Source of the DNA: Actinoplanes siamensis
GTDB taxonomy: Bacteria; Actinomycetota; Actinomycetes; Mycobacteriales; Micromonosporaceae
Reading direction: 5' to 3'
Assembly (NCBI RefSeq): GCF_016862395.1
Contig: NZ_BOMW01000061.1
Coordinates: forward strand, 20,633-84,632
Length of the DNA: 64,000 nucleotides
The notes beneath the pieces are model-generated. The model was given only the letters and a program-made list of their open reading frames with translations. It ran no database searches and had not been told where the DNA came from. Every line of letters starts with the position of its first letter. Positions within the stretch are counted from its first letter, which is position 1. Made by a program: the position numbers and the translations under genes. Shown here piece after piece: positions 58,127 to 64,000 of this stretch.

Positions 58127-60622
58127 ATGGCCACCACGAAGAAGGCACGCCGGGCCGCCGCCGCCCTGACCGTCGCCACCGCCGCCGCAGCCGCCGTCAC
58201 GATCGCCAACTCCCCGGCCTCCGCGGAGACCAAGACCGCGGCGGCGGCGCCCGCCCCGAGCCGCACCGAGGCCGCCCAGCAGGTCGCACTCTCCACATCG
58301 GCGCAGTCCGAGCTGGCCAGACACGGCATCAGCGTCGATCTGTCCACTCCCGCCGCGACGATCCAGGGCACCACGACCACCGATCCGTACCGGGGCATGC
58401 AGTGGGGCTACGACGCGGTCCGGGCGGCGGCCGCGAACACCGCGAGCACCGGCACGAACGTCACCGTCGCGGTGGTCGACACGGGCACCGCGAAGGTGGC
58501 CGACCTGACCGGCCGGGTACTGCCCGGCAAGGACTTCATCGCCACCGGTGACGGCACCAACGACCAGAACGGGCACGGCACCGGCGTCGCCTCGATCATC
58601 GGCGCGGCCACCGGGAACGGTATCGGCATGGCGGGCATCGCCCCCAACGTCAGGATCCTTCCGGTACGGGTCTGCGACGCCACCGGATCCTGCCCGGTCG
58701 ACGCCATCGCCGCCGGCATCACCTGGGCGGTGGACCAGGGCGCCCAGGTGATCAACCTGAGCCTGGGCGGCGCGTCCACGGACGCCCTCGGCGCCGCGGT
58801 GGCCTACGCGGAGAGCAGGGGCGTGCCGATCGCCGCGTCGGTCGGCAACAGCGCCGAGAAGGGCAACCCGGTGCTGTACCCGGGCGGCTACGACACCGTG
58901 GAAGGCGTCGCCGCCGTCGACCAGACGAGGGCGCGCGCCGCGTTCTCGGAGACCGGCGCGCAGGTCGACATCGCCGCGCCCGGGGTGGGCATCGTGCAGG
59001 CGGCGCCGGGCGGCGGCTTCGTCGCCGCGTCCGGCACGTCGCAGGCCTCCCCGCACGTCGCCGCCGTGATGGCGCTGGCCAAGGCGTACAAGTCGTCGCT
59101 CACCCCGGCCGAGCTGCGCACGGTTCTCGGCCGCACCGCCACCGACCTGGGCGCCGCCGGCCGCGACGACCAGTTCGGCGCCGGCCTGGTGGACGCCGCA
59201 GCGGTGCTGACCGAGCTGGGCGCGACCGTCACGGCCCCGGTGAACGCCCCGGCCGGCGCCCCCGCGACCAAGGCCCCGGTCACCGTGGCGCTGGCCCCGG
59301 TCTCCGGCACCAGCGCGGGCGGCACCGTCGTCACCGTCACCGGCTCCGGGTTCACCACGCTCGACCTGAACAACCCGGCCGCGGTCCGGTTCGGCGCCGT
59401 CAACGCGGCCTCGTTCACCGTCCTCTCCGACTCCAGGCTCACCGCGGTCACCGCGCCCGGCACCGACGGCGCCGCCGTGCTCAGACTGGCCAACAGCGCC
59501 GGGACCAGCACCGGAACGGCGAGCTTCACCTACCGCTCGCCGCTGACCGCGACCTTCGACCCGGTCACCGGCGCCAAGGCGACCGGCGGCACGACCGTGA
59601 CGGTGACCGTGTCCGGCGGAACGGTGGGCGCGTCGGCCGCCGCCTTCGCCGCCGAGAAGATCGTGGTGAAGGTCGGTGACACCGTCGCGCCCGCGGCCTG
59701 GCTCGATCCCACCCACCTCAGGGTGACCGTCCCGGCCGCCACCCGGACCGGCGCCCCGACGATCACCCTGATCCACGACGGCGTGGTGGGCCCCGCGTCG
59801 GTGTCGGCCATCAGGTACGCCCCGACCGTCACCACCATCGCTCCGCCGAAGGTGTCGGCCGCCGGCGGCGAGACCGTCACGATCACCGGCACCGGCTTCG
59901 GCGAGGTGGCCGCCGGCGATCCCACCTCTGTCACGTTCGGCGGCGTCAACGCCACCAGCTTCCAGGTCCGGTCGTCGACCCAGATCACCGCGGTGGTCCC
60001 GGCCGGCGTGAACGGCCCGGCAGCGGTCGTCGTCACGACGCCCGGCGGCACGGCCACCACGAAGGTCACCTACCGCACGCCGCTGGGCCTCGAGGTCCCG
60101 GCCGGCACGGTGGTCAAGGCGTCCGGCGGCGCGGTCACGCTCAAGGTCACCGGCGGCACGATCGGCGCCACGCCGAAGGAGTACGCCGCCGAGAACATCA
60201 CCGCCACGGCCGGCGCCGCCCGGGTCACCCCGCTCTGGGTGGACGCCACCCACCTGAAGGTGACGCTGCCGGCCTCCACCGCGGCGTCGGTGAACGTGGC
60301 GCTGGTCCACGACGGCATCGCCGGGACCCCGGTGGCGGTCGGCTACGCGCCGACCGTGGTCGGCCTCTCCGCGACCAGCGCTCCGCTGGCCGGCGGCACC
60401 AGGGTGACCGTGCGGATCGCGGGTGGCGTGCTGACCGGGGCGACCGGCTTCACGTTCGGCGGCACCCCGGCGGCCTGCACGCCGGCCGCCACCGGCTCGT
60501 ACACCTGTGTGGTCCCGGCGGCGGCGCAGGCCGGGCCGACCTGGGTGTCGTTCACCGCGAGCACCGGCGTCACCAGCCGGTTCACCGCGGCGGCGACGTT
60601 CAACTACACAGACCTGGACTGA
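58127..60622 (+). CDS. Secreted subtilase with duplicated IPT/TIG modules
   Basis: 831 residues: signal peptide about 1-34, propeptide-like segment, S8 peptidase domain (about 100-365) with VAVVDTG (Asp), NGHGTGVASI (His) and SGTSQASPHV (Ser). Then IPT/TIG domain (about 385-470), a second type of beta domain (472-565), a second IPT (566-650), a repeat of the other domain (651-745) and a last short IPT-like domain. The module pair IPT-X is thus duplicated. Probably a cell-surface or secreted protease. GTG at 58121 is an alternative start; there is no clear ribosome site. Confidence 0.9.
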   Translation: MATTKKARRAAAALTVATAAAAAVTIANSPASAETKTAAAAPAPSRTEAAQQVALSTSAQSELARHGISVDLSTPAATIQGTTTTDPYRGMQWGYDAVRAAAANTASTGTNVTVAVVDTGTAKVADLTGRVLPGKDFIATGDGTNDQNGHGTGVASIIGAATGNGIGMAGIAPNVRILPVRVCDATGSCPVDAIAAGITWAVDQGAQVINLSLGGASTDALGAAVAYAESRGVPIAASVGNSAEKGNPVLYPGGYDTVEGVAAVDQTRARAAFSETGAQVDIAAPGVGIVQAAPGGGFVAASGTSQASPHVAAVMALAKAYKSSLTPAELRTVLGRTATDLGAAGRDDQFGAGLVDAAAVLTELGATVTAPVNAPAGAPATKAPVTVALAPVSGTSAGGTVVTVTGSGFTTLDLNNPAAVRFGAVNAASFTVLSDSRLTAVTAPGTDGAAVLRLANSAGTSTGTASFTYRSPLTATFDPVTGAKATGGTTVTVTVSGGTVGASAAAFAAEKIVVKVGDTVAPAAWLDPTHLRVTVPAATRTGAPTITLIHDGVVGPASVSAIRYAPTVTTIAPPKVSAAGGETVTITGTGFGEVAAGDPTSVTFGGVNATSFQVRSSTQITAVVPAGVNGPAAVVVTTPGGTATTKVTYRTPLGLEVPAGTVVKASGGAVTLKVTGGTIGATPKEYAAENITATAGAARVTPLWVDATHLKVTLPASTAASVNVALVHDGIAGTPVAVGYAPTVVGLSATSAPLAGGTRVTVRIAGGVLTGATGFTFGGTPAACTPAATGSYTCVVPAAAQAGPTWVSFTASTGVTSRFTAAATFNYTDLD

Positions 60623-60653
60623 GGCGCCGGCAGCGGGCCCAGGGCCGGCGCCT
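60622..60653 (+). terminator. Terminator hairpin after the subtilase gene
   Basis: AGGCGCCGGC and its exact complement GCCGGCGCCT enclose a 12-base loop, starting at the stop codon. It lies between convergent genes. Confidence 0.75.
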
Positions 60654-60721
60654 GCACCGGGACCAGCGGTTCCCGGCGGCAGCCGGCCTCGGGTCCTGCC
60701 GGCGTCGCGCGGGCCGCAGGC

Positions 60722-61534
60722 TCAGGGCCAGAGGCGCGTCCGGCGGGCCCGCGGGCGGAACTCCGGAGCGCTCTCGCCGAGCACGGCCCGGCGCAGGATG
60801 CCGGTGTTCGGCAGGCGCAGCAGACGCAGCTGTTCCCGGCGCTCGCGGGCGAACGTGCGCCGGGCGCTGCCGGTGAGAGCGCCGTCGACCAGGCGCTTCG
60901 CGGCGGCGATCGCGTCCGGCGACCTGGCCAGCAGGGTCTCGGCGAACGCCGTGGCGGCCCGCACCGGCTCGTCGTCCAGCTCGGTGACCAGGCCGAGCCG
61001 ATGCGCCTCGGCGCCGGTGAACTGTTCCGCGGTCATGGTGAGGCGCTTGGCCACGTCCGGGCCGACCAGCTCGGTGAGCGTGCGGACCCCTGTCATGTCC
61101 GGGATGATCCCCCACTTGCCCTCCAGGACCGACCACTTCGATCCGGCGGTGGCGAAGCGGAAGTCCGCGGCGAGGGCGATCTGGAGGCCGCCGCCGTAGC
61201 AGTGGCCGTGGATCGCCGCGATCACCGGGACCGGCAGGTGGCGCCAGGCCCAGCAGGCCTCCTGGAACGTGTTGGTGCCGCGCCACGGCGCCGGGACGAA
61301 AGCCTTGGCGATCCGTGCCGGGCTGCGCAGCGTGCCGGCGATGTCCAGGCCGGCGCTGAACGACGGTCCCGTGCCGGCGATGACGACGGCTCGCAGCGTA
61401 CGGTCGCGCCGCAGGTCCCGGGCGGCGCCGATCAGCTCGTGCAACGTGTCCAGAGTCAGCGCGTTGAGCTTGTCCGGGCGGTCGAGGCGGACCTGGGCGA
61501 TGCCGCCCCCGGTCGTCACGCTGACATAGTTCAC
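60722..61534 (-). CDS. Enoyl-CoA hydratase/isomerase-family protein
   Basis: 270 residues. RLDRPDKLNALTLDTL, GPSFSAGLDIAG, HGHCYGGGLQIALAADFRFA and SVLEGKWGIIPDMTGVRTL follow the crotonase fold. The usual Glu pair is present in EGKWGIIPD as one acidic position. It acts on an acyl-CoA, likely in fatty-acid or aromatic breakdown. GTG start with AGGGA upstream. A MarR-like palindrome lies about 50 bases upstream. Confidence 0.85.
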   Translation of the reverse strand: MNYVSVTTGGGIAQVRLDRPDKLNALTLDTLHELIGAARDLRRDRTLRAVVIAGTGPSFSAGLDIAGTLRSPARIAKAFVPAPWRGTNTFQEACWAWRHLPVPVIAAIHGHCYGGGLQIALAADFRFATAGSKWSVLEGKWGIIPDMTGVRTLTELVGPDVAKRLTMTAEQFTGAEAHRLGLVTELDDEPVRAATAFAETLLARSPDAIAAAKRLVDGALTGSARRTFARERREQLRLLRLPNTGILRRAVLGESAPEFRPRARRTRLWP

Positions 61535-61581
61535 GTTTGGTCCCTTGGCACAGGTCTCCGCGAGGTGCGGCGTGCGCCGGA

Positions 61582-61606
61582 CTATACAAACAGTTGCATA
61601 GCAAGG
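61582..61606 (-). promoter_or_regulatory. MarR-like operator ahead of the crotonase gene
   Basis: CTATACAA and TTGCATAG are inverted around ACAG, and TTGCATAGCAA at their right side is itself a perfect palindrome. TTGCAtaGCAA-type dyads are known MarR-family sites. No MarR gene is in the window. Confidence 0.55.
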
Positions 61607-61663
61607 AAAGCGACCACCGCGTGGCAGCCCCCGGACGCGCCGCGAAGGAAAGCGACCACCGCG
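61603..61663. repeat. 19-bp direct repeat, two copies 42 bases apart
   Basis: AAGGAAAGCGACCACCGCG occurs at 61603-61621 and exactly again at 61645-61663, between the crotonase and VOC genes. No coding role. Confidence 0.85.
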
Positions 61664-61687
61664 CCGCCGCCTGGCGGACTTGGTGGA

Positions 61688-62065
61688 TCACGCCGACGCC
61701 GTGGCCAGCGCGACCGGGTTGTCGTCGGGGTCGCAGACATAGGCGATACGCTCGCCCCACGGCATGTCCGCCGGCTCGCGCACCACGGTGGCGTGCTCGC
61801 GGAGACGCGCCACGGTGTCGTCCACGTCGTCGACGTAGACGAACATCTCGAACCGGGGCCCGGTCCCGAGCGGCCGCGCATACTGCTCCGAGGGCCAGGC
61901 GGCGTCCAGGACGCCGAGCTGCGCCGTCCCGCGCCGGACGCCGACATATCCGGCTTCGCCCTCGGCGGGATACCGGAAGTACGCCCGGAAGCCGAGCCGC
62001 TCGTAGAACGCGACGGTAGCCGCCACCCGCGTCGCGAAGACAATCGGAAACGCCCCGTCCACCAT
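61688..62065 (-). CDS. VOC family protein
   Basis: 125 residues. FPIVFATRVAATVAFYERLGFRAYF begins the first module, FEMFVYVDDVDDTVARLREH the second, and ERIAYVCDPDDNPVALAT the end. Length and pattern fit bleomycin-resistance-like or glyoxalase proteins. Metal ligands are partly replaced, so it may be a binding protein. ATG 62065 is the first reasonable start; the longer frame is not protein-like. Confidence 0.8.
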   Translation of the reverse strand: MVDGAFPIVFATRVAATVAFYERLGFRAYFRYPAEGEAGYVGVRRGTAQLGVLDAAWPSEQYARPLGTGPRFEMFVYVDDVDDTVARLREHATVVREPADMPWGERIAYVCDPDDNPVALATASA

Positions 62066-62205
62066 GGCCCGACGATACGCGCCGGACCACCGCAGAACCG
62101 CCCGCGACCACACCCGACACGCGGCGATCAGCCCGGGCGGCGGGCCGGACGAGCTGGGCGGCGCGGCACTGGCAAGCTGGGCAACGCAGCCGGGCGGCGC
62201 GGCGG

Positions 62206-62634
62206 CTAGGCTGCCCAGGGGCCCACGCCTCCGATGCGGTGGACGCGGTAACGCAGGATCCAACCCGGCTTCCGCGGGGCGGGGAACTCGCCGGCCGGGT
62301 CCACATACACCTTGTGCAGGGCGTTCAGCAGATCCCACGTCCCGTCGTCCGGCTCGGCGGACGCCGTGGCGTGCAGGATCGCGTGCTCGGCCATCACCAC
62401 GCCCGGCGTGCGCGGGGCGTCGAAGGAGAGCACCACCCGGGGGTCACGCTCGACGTTGCGCACCTTCGCATACCGCCCGAGATGCCCGCTGACCACATCG
62501 TCACCGTCGAGGCCGATCCAGATCACCGAGACCTGCGGGCTGCCGTCGGCGTTGATCGTCGTCAGATGGGCCAGCGGCCCGGACGCGATCAGGTCACGGA
62601 GTTCACTGGGCAGTTTCACCGGCGCCGACGTCAT
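62206..62634 (-). CDS. PPOX-class flavin/F420-dependent oxidoreductase
   Basis: 142 residues. LIASGPLAHLTTINADGSPQVSVIWIG is the family start and GRYAKVRNVERDPRVVLSFDAP the cofactor-binding middle. It has the size and pattern of the F420-binding PPOX subgroup common in actinomycetes. Substrate unknown. ATG 62634 directly precedes the conserved region. Confidence 0.85.
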   Translation of the reverse strand: MTSAPVKLPSELRDLIASGPLAHLTTINADGSPQVSVIWIGLDGDDVVSGHLGRYAKVRNVERDPRVVLSFDAPRTPGVVMAEHAILHATASAEPDDGTWDLLNALHKVYVDPAGEFPAPRKPGWILRYRVHRIGGVGPWAA

Positions 62635-62739
62635 GCCGCCAGACTAGTGCCGTGACTACGAACGTTTGAGGTGTTTGGCGGTCAGGCTGCTCGTATGGCG
62701 GGTTGGCCCCAGCGTCGTTGGCGTTCGCTGCGGATACGG

Positions 62740-62905
62740 GCTCGTTCACGTACTCGATGCGAGCCACTTTGGTGTCCCGGTCGGGGTCGTTGGACTCCTT
62801 CCAGGTCTTGGTCCGATGGAAGGTGATGCCGTTGCGGTGCAGGATGTTCCGCAGCCGTTCCCGCCCGATGCTGATCGGGCGGGAAACCTGGTCGGAGGAC
62901 GTCGC
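62740..62905 (-). mobile_element. IS630-family transposase remnant
   Basis: The minus-strand frame reads SIGRERLRNILHRNGITFHRTKTWKESNDPDRDTKVARIEY in overlapping parts: helix-turn-helix end plus the linker of IS630-type transposases. The DDE catalytic domain is missing and no terminal repeats can be paired, so it is a scar, not an active element. Confidence 0.65.
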
Positions 62906-62964
62906 CCTAGGCCCGCTCAACGCCCCCGCACCAACGGGGCCGTCAGTCGTCTTTGAGCCTGGAC

Positions 62965-63054
62965 ATGCTGTTCATCGGAGGCGGCGTGGGATCCGCGTTC
63001 CTCCTCCTCGGTGTGGGCGTCAACGTGTACCGCGTCTGGCGCCGCAAACACTGA
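62965..63054 (+). CDS. Possible 29-residue single-helix membrane peptide
   Basis: MLFIGGGVGSAFLLLGVGV then NVYRVWRRKH, one membrane helix with a basic tail. It follows the positive-inside rule, but the upstream region lacks a good ribosome site; CGGAGG lies inside the frame. May be a stray fragment. Confidence 0.25.
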   Translation: MLFIGGGVGSAFLLLGVGVNVYRVWRRKH

Positions 63055-63574
63055 AGAACACCACCACCCGATCGAGCGGGAGACCGTGAACCCTCACCAA
63101 GGGCACGCCGGCCTCCCGCTCTTTCACATCCCGACAACCGCCTCCTACGGCACGCACCCCCGACGGCTACCGCCGCACGCCGCTCGCCGCAGACCACCGG
63201 CGGCCAGCGGACGGTGAGCAGACCGTCGATCACGGCCTGCTCATCCTCATCCGCGGACAAGCTGCAGCACCGCTATCACGCAGACCTCACAGGCGCAGGC
63301 ACCTCGACGACCGCGTTCAGCAGCTGAAACCGGTTGATTCTGGACCGACTTCAGCAATAGTTTAGGATCTTGAATTAGGCCTGTGACGTGGGGATCCTGC
63401 ACAGGCCTGATGCGGCCGCGCTTGCCTGCGGGTGTCCGAACCGGTTCGCGGCCGGTTTGAACACCCGTTCTAAGCCTGTTCTTTAACCTCCAGGCGGGTG
63501 CTACTGCGCCGATCGTAAAGTCGGCTCAGGGGCGGGCACGTCGAACCGATGAGGCGCATGGTTGGCTACGAGCC
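63055..63574. other. Gene-free region with structured repeats
   Basis: No gene is supported. AGGCCTGTG (63377-63385) and CACAGGCCT (63400-63408) form a 9-bp inverted repeat, and a nested hairpin follows at 63429-63467. Composition is less GC-rich from 63331 on, continuing into the nucleotidyltransferase gene. Confidence 0.5.
63429..63467. repeat. Nested hairpin with symmetrical internal loop
   Basis: CGGGTGT and ACACCCG form the outer stem, AACCGG and CCGGTT the inner stem, separated by 3-base internal loops (CCG and TGA) and closed by a 7-base loop. The 13 pairs make a stable structure about 105 bases before the nucleotidyltransferase start. Confidence 0.7.
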
Positions 63575-64000
63575 ATGATCGGTCGCCTCCCCGTGGACGA
63601 ACAGCTCGTGGCGTTGAAGTCGGCGCTGTCTCGCAACGACGTGCTGTTGGAGGTGATGAGCCGTACAGCGTCGCTGGAGTTGCCGGGCTGGTACGTGACA
63701 GCAGGCTGTCTCTTTCAGACCGTGTGGAACGTCGTCACGCATAGGAGTCCTACCAGCGGCATCAAGGACTACGACATCTTCTATTTCGACAGCAGTGACC
63801 TGTCCTGGGGTGCTGAGGACGAGGTGATCAAGACCGCGCAGCGCGCCTTCACCGGGTTGGCCGCCGAGGTCGAGATCCGCAACGAAGCGCGCGTGCATCT
63901 GTGGTACGAGCAGAAGTTCGGCGTCCCTTGTCCTGCATACGAGTCCACTGAGGCGGCGATCGATTCGTTCGCCGCGACGACGTGCTGTCTCGGGGTGCGT
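63575..64000 (+). CDS. Nucleotidyltransferase-family protein (COG3575-like), cut by the window edge
   Basis: 142 residues are visible from ATG 63575 to the edge, with no stop. LELPGWYVTAGCLFQTVWN, GIKDYDIFYFDSSDLSWGAED and EIRNEARVHLWYEQKFGVPCP, then EAAIDSF match a family of small predicted nucleotidyltransferases (KDYD acidic pair). Most members are about 190-200 residues, so some 50 are missing. GC content is lower than in the left flank. Function unknown. Confidence 0.8.
   Translation, partial: MIGRLPVDEQLVALKSALSRNDVLLEVMSRTASLELPGWYVTAGCLFQTVWNVVTHRSPTSGIKDYDIFYFDSSDLSWGAEDEVIKTAQRAFTGLAAEVEIRNEARVHLWYEQKFGVPCPAYESTEAAIDSFAATTCCLGVR

Noticed and set aside
58103..60310. 735-codon open frame opposite the subtilase gene
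   Set aside because: Shadow frame with Arg/Gly repeats; no start context and no motif.
1..64000. CRISPR arrays, rRNA genes, complete prophage or complete insertion sequence
   Set aside because: No regularly spaced repeats, rRNA consensus, phage structural genes or intact transposase with ends were seen.

Overview
The window is very GC-rich, codon-dense DNA with many GTG and occasional TTG starts, GTGA/ATGA four-base gene overlaps, leaderless-looking starts, CBM2-bearing secreted hydrolases with Ser/Pro linkers, and R2K-type ATP-grasp, LAL-type LuxR and CooC-like genes. This points to a chromosomal segment of a filamentous actinomycete. The family mix suggests Micromonosporaceae (Actinoplanes-like), but that is inference. 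There is no rRNA, convincing tRNA, CRISPR array or complete insertion sequence.

Layout. 1-2991: a minus-strand glycosyltransferase operon (cut gene, GT39-like, GT2). 3388-3990: HD-domain protein. 4016-10114: a polysaccharide-degradation locus with a secreted GH5 mannanase (+), a GT1 glycosyltransferase (+) and a coupled minus pair (GH5 endoglucanase, then a CBM2 protein with a Cip1-like domain). Both hydrolase units carry a CebR-type TGGGAGCGCTCCCA box. 10562-19679: small hypotheticals, a MacAB-like ABC operon divergent from an R2K ATP-grasp gene, a PIN-domain TA pair, GNAT, APH-like kinase and a possible papain-like protein. 19768-23994: two-gene LuxR operon. 24424-28923: GGDEF-EAL protein, patatin, secreted beta-propeller. 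29063-32122: chitinase, Tat cyclase-family protein, zinc-finger/repeat protein. 32590-35315: phoD with a PHO box, plus a coupled secreted propeller. 35319-41591: hypothetical, AI-2E-family permease, histidine phosphatase, NAD(P)HX dehydratase, second GGDEF/EAL protein. 41640-43134: an 86-residue Asp/Gly-rich three-repeat peptide translated just ahead of a JmjC (cupin-8) oxygenase. This is the best candidate for an undescribed peptide-modification system. 43317-50497: hypothetical, a less GC-rich membrane-tethered solute-binding protein, kinase, membrane protein, HAD phosphatase, a VOC fragment, alpha/beta hydrolase, CooC-like ATPase. 50872-52085: divergent diiron-oxidase-like and CDGSH genes around a shared inverted repeat. 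52086-53325: a gene graveyard (SDR, MFS and GNAT remnants). 53362-62634: L,D-transpeptidase, VOC, VanZ, GH13, hydroxyisobutyryl-CoA hydrolase-like, IPT-repeat subtilase, crotonase, VOC, PPOX. 62640-64000: IS630 transposase scar, structured noncoding DNA and a cut nucleotidyltransferase gene.

Together the genes give a soil-saprophyte picture: secreted mannan, cellulose, chitin and phosphate-ester hydrolases under substrate- and phosphate-type operators, with two c-di-GMP proteins and LuxR regulators. Several gene relics show the accessory parts are being eroded. All functions come from reading motifs; no database search was run.
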